A stretch of 12,685 nucleotides of DNA from JBGOUV01 sp041477815 (GTDB lineage Bacteria; Acidobacteriota; Terriglobia; Bryobacterales; JACQDG01). Position 1 is the first letter of the stretch; every line of letters starts with the position of its first letter. A program made the position numbers and the translations under genes. The DNA lies in NCBI GenBank assembly GCA_041477815.1, contig JBGOUV010000192.1, positions 1 through 12,685 on the forward strand, given 5' to 3'. Below are positions 7,315 through 12,685 of the stretch, piece after piece. The notes below the pieces were generated by a model that did not search any database, had not been told where the DNA came from, and was given only the letters and a program-made list of their open reading frames with translations.

Positions 7315-8616
7315 TCAAACCGACTTTTTGCGCCACAGGAAATAGAAGGGTATGCCGGCAGCCGAGATGAGCAACGCCATCAACGAAGGCACCGGCTGAT
7401 GGATCGTCGCGTCCACCATGAACCACACCGAAACCAACACGAAAAGGTATAGGGTAGTGGGATAGCCCCACATCTTATAGGGATGCGCCGCCTCCGGCAT
7501 TTTCCTCCGCAGTACCCACACCGCCGCCGCACATAGGGTGTAGAACAGCCACGCCGAAAGAATCGTATAGGTGGATAGCGTCTCGTAGGACCCGCTGACG
7601 ATGAGAACGCCGCTCCAAACAGCCTGCGCCACGATCGCGAACGCCGGGGTCTGGAATCTCGGGTGGATATTCCCGAAGGGACGGAAGAACAGTCCGTCGC
7701 GAGCCTGCGCAAAGGGGACACGCGCCGCTGTAAGGATACAGCCGTTGACTGCTCCGATGATCGAGAAGAGCACGATGGCGGACAATAGGGTCGCCCCGGC
7801 CGGCCCCATGGTACGTAGTGCCACGTCCGCTCCCACTCTCTCGCTGGCGGCGATCTGAGCGACGCTCATCACTTTCATGTATGCGAGATTGGCGGAGATG
7901 TAGAGCACCATGACCGCACCCATCGCGAGGGCCAGCGAGCGGGGTAGATTGCGCTCGGGGTCTTTCACTTCACCCGCAACGAAACTGATATAGCTCCAGC
8001 CGTTATAGGCCATCAGGCAGGCAGTCATGGCGATCCCAATGCCGGCATACGAGATCGGTTCCGAACCCCCGGACTCCGGGCGCGTGACGGGCGAAAAGAA
8101 TAGGGCCGCACCGATCACTACCAGGAGTCCGATGATCTTCGAGGTAGTAAAGATGCGCTGCACCCAGACGCTACCCTTAACCCCGAGGTAATTGACGGCG
8201 GAAAGAATCGCCAGCAGCGCCAGCGAGACGGCGGTTCGCATCCCTGGGGCGATCGGGAAGAAATGGCTGAGGTAAATCGAGAAGCCCACCGAAAGGAAGG
8301 CGATGCCCCCGGGCAAGGCAGCCAGGACGAAAACCCAGCCGCACAGGAAGGCGCACCCGGAGCCGTACGCTTCGCGTATATATACATATTGTCCGCCGGT
8401 GGCCGGTATCATGGCGCCCAGCTCCGCATAAGCGAGGGCGCCAAACAAAGAAAGTACACCGGCCACGACCCAGACAACAATAATCGCCCTGGCGGAAGGC
8501 AAGCTGCGGGCGATCAGATTCGGGAGCAGAAATATCCCCGATCCGATCACGATTCCAATGACGATCAGGGTCGCGTCCAAAAGGCCGAGTCTGCGGGGAA
8601 GTTCGGGAGGCGGCAT
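7315..8616 (-). CDS. APC-superfamily amino-acid permease, LAT-type
   Basis: A 433-residue inner-membrane transporter of the normal length for the APC superfamily, with about 12 hydrophobic segments. The first helix carries the substrate-binding unwound motif IGSGIF (24-29) after GLLDATLIVIG. YNGWSYISFVAGEVKDPERN (204-223) is the helix-6 signature of the LAT/SLC7-like branch, which includes bacterial exchangers such as SteT and YfnA-type permeases. Substrate is probably a neutral or broad range of amino acids; no soluble partner is visible. The ATG overlaps the TGA of the receptor gene as TGATG, implying translational coupling. No independent promoter is visible, as its start is inside the preceding gene. 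Its base composition is visibly less GC-rich than its neighbours, with codons such as ATA and GTA (for instance around 8376-8392), which may mean a separate origin. It converges on the PL22-like gene with 9 bp between stops. Confidence 0.9.
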   Translation of the reverse strand: MPPPELPRRLGLLDATLIVIGIVIGSGIFLLPNLIARSLPSARAIIVVWVVAGVLSLFGALAYAELGAMIPATGGQYVYIREAYGSGCAFLCGWVFVLAALPGGIAFLSVGFSIYLSHFFPIAPGMRTAVSLALLAILSAVNYLGVKGSVWVQRIFTTSKIIGLLVVIGAALFFSPVTRPESGGSEPISYAGIGIAMTACLMAYNGWSYISFVAGEVKDPERNLPRSLALAMGAVMVLYISANLAYMKVMSVAQIAASERVGADVALRTMGPAGATLLSAIVLFSIIGAVNGCILTAARVPFAQARDGLFFRPFGNIHPRFQTPAFAIVAQAVWSGVLIVSGSYETLSTYTILSAWLFYTLCAAAVWVLRRKMPEAAHPYKMWGYPTTLYLFVLVSVWFMVDATIHQPVPSLMALLISAAGIPFYFLWRKKSV

Positions 8617-11600
8617 CAGAACGTCAGCCGGAGTCCGAGCTGGATCTGCCGGGCATCCAGGCGGGTGTTGGTAATACGCATGTAGTTGGCGCTGCCTACC
8701 GTAGCATTGGGTTGGCCGAAAAGCGGATGATTCGGCAGGTTGAAGAACTCGGCGCGGAAGTCGACCTTGACGCGCTCGGTGGGCTTGAAGGACTTGAGCA
8801 GCGAGCCGTCCAGCTCGATCAGGCCGGGTCCGATGAGGTTGTTGCGCTGGCTGTTGCCGTAGCGGTAGGGACCGGTGAAGGGGCCGGCCGCCGGCGCGTC
8901 GAGACGATTGACGAAGGCGGCCGGGTTGAACCACCGGGAGGGGCTGCGGTTCTCCAGATTCGGGCTGATGCCGGTGGCATCGGGCCGGCAGGAACCATCG
9001 GTGTTCTGGTAGGTGGCGCCGTCCTGGCACGCCGCCGAAAGGGGGAACCCGCCTTCTATCGTAAAGATGCCGCCCAACTGCCAGCCGCCGGCGATGACGT
9101 CCAGCAGACGGTTGATTCCGGAGCCGTAGCGTTTGCCTCGGCCGAAGGGCAGCTCCCACAGGCCCGAGGTCGTCAATTTCTTGCCGAAGTTGAACGCGGC
9201 CACGCTGCGCTCGGACCGCAGATCGGCGCCATTGGGCGGGACGTAGGCGTCGCCCGTGGCCTGGCGAATGCCGCTGCCGTTGTCGATCGCCTTCTCCCAG
9301 CTGAAGGAAGCCAGCAGGGTGAAACCTCGGGAGAAGCGTTGCTGCAGGCGGGTCTGGAAGGAATGATAGGACCCGTGCACCGGGGCATCCACGGCTTGCA
9401 CAAAACCCATGTCGGGGAAGGGCCGGCGCAGGTTGACGTTGGCGATGGGTCCGCCGGGGACCCGGTCGTTGTAATAGACGGTCCGTTGCAGATGCACACT
9501 CGCCGAGCCCACGTAGCCGACCTCGAGCGACATGCTGTTGCTGAGCGCGCGCTGCACGTTCAGCGACCATTGCGGCGAGTAGGGCTGCGGGTCCCCCCAG
9601 ATCCACGACGGCGCCAGGGTGGAGACGTCGAGCTGGGGATAAGGATTGTCCCATGTGGCGTTGGGGATGAACTGGTTGGAGGAACTGGCCACGCGCATCG
9701 TGAAGGGCTGGTTGCGGAGAATGTCGAAGGCCGCGTTGCCGATGTCGTGCGGGAAGAACATCCCGGCGCCGGCGCGGATGACGGTCTTGGCATTCAGACT
9801 GTAGGCGATGCCGAGGCGCGGGGCGAACTGCTTGGTCGCCGTCTTCCAGGAACGCCGCCCGTACCGGCCATCGCGCGCGCTGGGGAACCTGGACGGCAAG
9901 GGCACCGGCGGGTTGCCATCGTTGAAGCCGCCTTCGCCGACGCGGACCCAGATGGGATGAAACGAATTGTCCCAGCTCCAGGTGACGATCGACATGTGAT
10001 CGTAGTTTTCCTTGTACCCGGGCGCCAGCTCGTAGCGCAGGCCCAGGTTCAGCGTCAGTTTTGGAGAGACCTTCCAGTGGTCCTGGAAGTAGAGTCCGGT
10101 TGAAAAGGAGCGGAGCTGGGCGACCACGTCGCCGGGCTGCGCCTGCTGGGAGGCGATGAGGCCCTGGAGGAAGTCGGACATGGAGTGCAGGGCCAGAGGC
10201 GTGCTTCCGGAGAGCTGCGAATAGACGCCGGTGAAGGTCAAGGCGCCGCGAGGCCGGTCATTGCCGAGGAGATTGAAGCGGGTGCGGACGAAGTCTCCGC
10301 CGAGCTTGATGGTGTGGGCGCCCCGGCTCCAGGAGAAATTGTCGGTGAGCTGGATGGTGGTGTCGTAGTTGACGTAGGGAGAGTTCTCCGGATCGCCGAC
10401 CGGGCTGAAGTTGTTGATGGTGATGACGGGAATGCCCCAATACCGCGGGCCGCTCTGCACGAAGGGAATTTTGAGCTTTCCCACCCAGTCATTGGCGGCA
10501 TCGCCCTCGTGGAGGTTGCCGGCGTTGGCCTCCAGGCGGGAGAAACCGATCTTGAACTGGTTTACCTGGGTCGGGCTGATGACAGCGGTGTGACCGAGCA
10601 TGGCCTGGTGGGTGATGGAGGTGATCGCGCTGCCCATGCCGGCGATGGCGGCGGGCGTGTAGTAGGGCTCCTCGGAGTGGCTATAGCGGAACTGGAAGCT
10701 GGAGTTGGAGCTCTGCTGCCAGTCGGTGCGGATCATGCCTCCGTTGCTGTCGGCCTTGGTGGACTCCAGATTGTTCTGGTAGTTCTGCACCTGGACCAGG
10801 TCCCGGATCTGCGAGGGATTGTTGTTGGGCGCGGGCCACAGCGCCTGGGCCAGCCTCGATGCCGGGTGAATGCGGGTGGCCGGAATGGTGTTGTTCGGGA
10901 AAGCCTGCTGGGAAGCTACCCTGGTTCCGTCGGGGGTCAGGACGCGGGTCTGCACATCGTAGATCGTCTGCGGAAGGCCCGCGAAATTTCCGCTGAAGTA
11001 CGCGGGCAGGGGGACGTTGGCGAAGTTGAGGGAGCCGACCCGCTGCCGCTGGCCTTCGTAGTTGGCGAAGAAGAAGAGCTTGTTGCGGCCGTCGATCAGT
11101 TTGGGAAGGCGGACCGGACCGCCGAAGGTGAAGCCGAACTGGTTGCGCTTGAGCGGTTGGGTGGGCGCGGTGGGGAGTTGGAAGAAGTTCCGGGCGTCCA
11201 AAGCGGTGTTGCGGACGAATTCGAACGCGCTGCCGTGGAACTCGTTGGTGCCGCTCTTGGTCACTACGTTGATCTGGGTCATATTCCGGCCGAACTCGGC
11301 GCTGTAAGTGCCGGTCTCGACCTTGAACTCCTGGAGCGCGTCCACCGAGGGCTGGTAGAGATAGGTTCCGAAGTTCGGATCGGTGTTCTCGACGCCGTCG
11401 AGCATGAAGTGATTGAACTGCAGGCGCTGGCCGGAGAGATTGAGCTGGAAGTCGGCGCGGGGGCCGCCGCCGCCGCGGGCGAAGGCGATGGAGTTCGACG
11501 GACCGTAAATGGTGCCGCCGGGGACGAGGTTGGCGAGCTGGAGGTAGTTGCGGCCGTTGAGAGGAAGCTCGGCGATGCGGCGGTTCTCGATGACGGTGCC

Positions 11601-11993
11601 GACAGTGGTGGTTTCCGTGTCGAGGACCTCCCCCTGGGCGGAGATCTCGACCGTCTCGGTGACGTTGCCGATCTCCAACTGGATATTGAGCCGAGCCACC
11701 TGGCCCACCTGGAGAAGAATGTCCTGACGCTGGGCCGCGCGGAAACCGGCCTGCGTGACGTGGACCGCATAGGTCCCGGGCAGGAGCGCCGGCGCGATAT
11801 AGATGCCGGCGGCATTGGTTTCGGTGGAACGCTCCACGCCGGTGGCGGTGTTGGCGATGACGACCTTCGCGCCGGACACGACGGCGCCGGAAGGATCGGT
11901 TACGGTGCCGGTGAGCTCGGCGGTGGGTACCTGCGCCCAGGCCAAGAGAGAAGACAGCAGCAAGCAGGAACCGTGTTTGAGAATGTTAGGCAT
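8616..11993 (-). CDS. Oar-like TonB-dependent outer-membrane receptor
   Basis: A 1125-residue outer-membrane protein of the large Oar-like group abundant in Acidobacteriota. The signal peptide (residues 1-20) ends at AWA before QVPTAELTG. A carboxypeptidase-regulatory-like domain follows (about 23-105: GTVTDPSGAVVSGAKVVI, GIYIAPALLPGTYAVHVTQAGF), then the plug (about 110-250: VTETVEISA, IENRRIAELPLNGRNYLQL, FMLDGVENTDPNF, SAEFGRNMTQINVVTKSGTNEFHGSAFEF), then a long beta-barrel ending in LGLRLTF with the C-terminal Phe expected for assembly by BAM. Such receptors are thought to import bulky or scarce nutrients using TonB, or to bind polymers; no ligand can be deduced. The ATG is preceded by AAGGGGG with a 9-nt spacing. 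A palindrome lies just upstream. The stop codon overlaps the start of the amino-acid permease gene. It is complete, without frameshifts. Confidence 0.92.
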   Translation of the reverse strand: MPNILKHGSCLLLSSLLAWAQVPTAELTGTVTDPSGAVVSGAKVVIANTATGVERSTETNAAGIYIAPALLPGTYAVHVTQAGFRAAQRQDILLQVGQVARLNIQLEIGNVTETVEISAQGEVLDTETTTVGTVIENRRIAELPLNGRNYLQLANLVPGGTIYGPSNSIAFARGGGGPRADFQLNLSGQRLQFNHFMLDGVENTDPNFGTYLYQPSVDALQEFKVETGTYSAEFGRNMTQINVVTKSGTNEFHGSAFEFVRNTALDARNFFQLPTAPTQPLKRNQFGFTFGGPVRLPKLIDGRNKLFFFANYEGQRQRVGSLNFANVPLPAYFSGNFAGLPQTIYDVQTRVLTPDGTRVASQQAFPNNTIPATRIHPASRLAQALWPAPNNNPSQIRDLVQVQNYQNNLESTKADSNGGMIRTDWQQSSNSSFQFRYSHSEEPYYTPAAIAGMGSAITSITHQAMLGHTAVISPTQVNQFKIGFSRLEANAGNLHEGDAANDWVGKLKIPFVQSGPRYWGIPVITINNFSPVGDPENSPYVNYDTTIQLTDNFSWSRGAHTIKLGGDFVRTRFNLLGNDRPRGALTFTGVYSQLSGSTPLALHSMSDFLQGLIASQQAQPGDVVAQLRSFSTGLYFQDHWKVSPKLTLNLGLRYELAPGYKENYDHMSIVTWSWDNSFHPIWVRVGEGGFNDGNPPVPLPSRFPSARDGRYGRRSWKTATKQFAPRLGIAYSLNAKTVIRAGAGMFFPHDIGNAAFDILRNQPFTMRVASSSNQFIPNATWDNPYPQLDVSTLAPSWIWGDPQPYSPQWSLNVQRALSNSMSLEVGYVGSASVHLQRTVYYNDRVPGGPIANVNLRRPFPDMGFVQAVDAPVHGSYHSFQTRLQQRFSRGFTLLASFSWEKAIDNGSGIRQATGDAYVPPNGADLRSERSVAAFNFGKKLTTSGLWELPFGRGKRYGSGINRLLDVIAGGWQLGGIFTIEGGFPLSAACQDGATYQNTDGSCRPDATGISPNLENRSPSRWFNPAAFVNRLDAPAAGPFTGPYRYGNSQRNNLIGPGLIELDGSLLKSFKPTERVKVDFRAEFFNLPNHPLFGQPNATVGSANYMRITNTRLDARQIQLGLRLTF

Positions 11994-12002
11994 TGTGGCC
12001 TA

Positions 12003-12033
12003 CCCCCTTGGGATGAAGGTAGCATATCCCAAG
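12003..12033 (-). promoter_or_regulatory. Palindrome and ribosome binding site upstream of the Oar-like receptor
   Basis: The perfect 8-bp inverted repeat CTTGGGAT (12007-12014) / ATCCCAAG (12026-12033) surrounds an 11-nt centre. Read on the minus strand, its last bases AAG run into the ribosome binding site AAGGGGG (12009-12003), 9 nt before the ATG. A possible weak -10, TATGCT, lies at 12026-12021 within the palindrome; if real, the transcript would begin near 12014 and the palindrome would be a DNA operator. If the promoter is farther upstream, the same sequence would form an mRNA hairpin touching the ribosome binding site. Confidence 0.45.
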
Positions 12034-12044
12034 TGCTCGCTGGA

Positions 12045-12528
12045 TTACAGGCCTTCGAAGAAGCGGGAGGTGGGGACGGAGAAGCCGGGAAGGCAGTCGA
12101 GCGTGACCAACTGGTCGGCGTGGACGGCGCGGAAGAGGCCATCGGGCGTAAAGATGTGGATGACCCTGGACTCGGGGTACGGCGCGGTTTCCTTTTTCCA
12201 GGAAACGCTCCACTCGCCGTTCGAGATAGCAGGCGGATTCGGAGGAAACCACGTCGAACACGACGGCGGGGGCGAGGTCGAGGAGGCTGTCCGGGGCGCG
12301 GGCGGGGATCTGGTCGTTGAGGAGGATGGAGAGGCCGGGCTGGCGGGCTTCGTCGTCCGCGAGTTGATACATGGTTTCGAGGTGTACCAGACCGATGGGG
12401 TGTTGCAGGAAGTAGCCAACGAAGACGACGTTTGCATTGGCCTTCACGCGCTCGTGCGAGTACTTAGCGTTGCCCATGGGGACGATTTCTCCGTCGACCA
12501 GCTCGTAGCGCTGGCCTTCCGGTAGCGC
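12045..12528 (-). pseudogene. Degraded Uma2 (DUF820) family endonuclease gene
   Basis: Uma2 proteins are small PD-(D/E)XK-fold putative nucleases, often present in many copies in Acidobacteriota and cyanobacteria. The first part reads LPEGQRYELVDGEIVPM, then NAKYSHERVKAN, MYQLADDEARQPGLSILL, APAVVFDVVSSESA and LERRVERFLEKGNRAV. At about 12178 the frame shifts by +1 and the match continues as YPESRVIHIFTPDG and LPGFSVPTSRFFEGL, then stops. The expected W-V-V between RAV and YP is missing, consistent with an 11-nt deletion. In the positions of the usual catalytic residues, PD-L-V-V-E appears as PAVVFD, and the Lys of the following helix is Arg. Upstream, the frame is open back to an in-frame TAG with no ATG, GTG or TTG before 12477, so the first residues and start are lost. 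It is almost certainly non-functional and not part of the receptor operon. Confidence 0.8.
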
Positions 12529-12606
12529 AGGATGGTGCTTCAGACCCCCAGGGGAATCCGGCCGTGGAGCCGTCTACGAGGCCGTCGCGGATGCGGGCGG
12601 CGAGAG
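12529..12606. other. Junction segment without gene
   Basis: This 78-bp stretch joins the decayed Uma2 start to the tRNA fragment. It is GC-rich, has an in-frame stop for the Uma2 frame, and shows no D-arm or anticodon-arm pattern that would complete the tRNA. I see no gene here. Confidence 0.5.
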
Positions 12607-12631
12607 GGTTCGAGTCCTACCTGGGGAGCCA
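12607..12631 (+). other. Orphan 3' end of a tRNA (tRNA-Asn-like), putative attachment-site remnant
   Basis: The 25 nt from GG at 12607 hold an exact B-box (GGTTCGAGTCC, 12607-12617), the 3' strand of the T stem (CCTAC), the acceptor strand CTGGGGA (12621-12627), discriminator G and CCA (12629-12631). A bacterial tRNA-Asn whose acceptor begins TCCCCAG would have this 3' end. The 5' side of the T stem breaks off after two bases: the bases before it read GAG where GTA would be needed to pair. No D arm, anticodon arm or 5' acceptor strand is present at the right distance, so it is not a functional tRNA. This is the usual appearance of the displaced half of an attachment site used by a tyrosine integrase. 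Confidence 0.6.
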
Positions 12632-12671
12632 CCCCAGTTTCACGATTTCCTCGTTTGCCCTCCAGATCTTT

Positions 12672-12685
12672 GAACTTGCGAGTTC
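12672..12685. repeat. Short inverted repeat at the right edge
   Basis: GAACT and AGTTC surround a TGCG centre, ending at the last base of the window, about 40 bp beyond the tRNA remnant. It could extend past the edge; its role is unknown. Confidence 0.35.

Noticed and set aside
8617..9654. Longer form of the permease beginning upstream of 8616
   Set aside because: The extra 346 residues are an out-of-frame reading of the receptor gene; the permease family begins at the Met coded at 8616, next to the receptor stop.
8712..10103. 463-codon open frame on the plus strand
   Set aside because: Antisense to the beta-barrel part of the receptor; no recognisable domain or start signal.
10185..12320. 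711-codon open frame on the plus strand
   Set aside because: It is antisense to the Oar-like receptor and the Uma2 remnant, with the same low-complexity Gly/Val/Glu/Asp-rich composition typical of antisense GC-rich frames.
12545..12631. A complete 87-nt tRNA using CCCCCAG (12545-12551) as the 5' acceptor strand
   Set aside because: Six of seven acceptor pairs could form, but there is no A-box, D arm or anticodon arm between, and the T stem is incomplete on its 5' side.
12617..12685. Minus-strand frame open from the right edge to a TAG inside the tRNA remnant (about 22 codons)
   Set aside because: It could be the end of an outside gene such as an integrase, but 22 codons without a recognised motif are not enough to call it.

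Overview
The window looks like a piece of a high-GC Acidobacteriota chromosome, probably near Bryobacterales/Solibacter. The reasons are an Oar-type TonB-dependent receptor of 1125 residues with an N-terminal carboxypeptidase-regulatory domain, a BACON-like C-terminal domain on a beta-helix protein, a Uma2 gene and many secreted proteins. This placement is inferred from gene content, not from a marker gene.

Left part (1-2267). A HAD-family hydrolase running off the left edge and a secreted lectin-fold protein form an overlapping minus-strand pair. A spacer of about 360 bp with no recognisable gene follows, then a plus-strand SGNH/GDSL hydrolase. The SGNH gene runs tail-to-tail into the 3' end of the next gene and overlaps it by 104 bp.

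Middle part (2164-7305). A minus-strand exported right-handed beta-helix protein with a BACON-like C-terminus is split by a 1-nt frameshift. It also lacks a normal start codon where its promoter, ribosome binding site and signal peptide all point, because an ATT stands there. It diverges from a plus-strand pair: a secreted two-domain alpha/beta-hydrolase (acetyl-xylan-esterase-like), apparently leaderless, and a Tat-exported seven-bladed-propeller protein resembling oligogalacturonate lyase (PL22) but lacking the expected metal ligands and catalytic base. Esterase, beta-helix, SGNH and PL22-like proteins together suggest work on plant-type or pectic polysaccharide; no substrate can be read from the sequence.

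Right part (7315-12685). On the minus strand, the Oar-like outer-membrane receptor and a LAT-type APC amino-acid permease are joined by a TGATG stop/start overlap, a likely two-membrane uptake unit. An 8-bp palindrome sits just upstream of the receptor start. Beyond it lie a decayed Uma2 gene (internal deletion, no start codon) and a 25-nt orphan 3' end of a tRNA, best matching tRNA-Asn, which looks like the displaced end of a tRNA-integrated island. If so, the island lies to the left and may contain much of this window.

No CRISPR array, rRNA, complete tRNA or intact insertion sequence was seen. Nothing here amounts to a clearly new defence or biosynthetic system. The best leads are the tRNA remnant, the apparently inactivated PL22-like protein, the degenerate second domain of the esterase, the ATT start, and the coupled receptor-permease pair.
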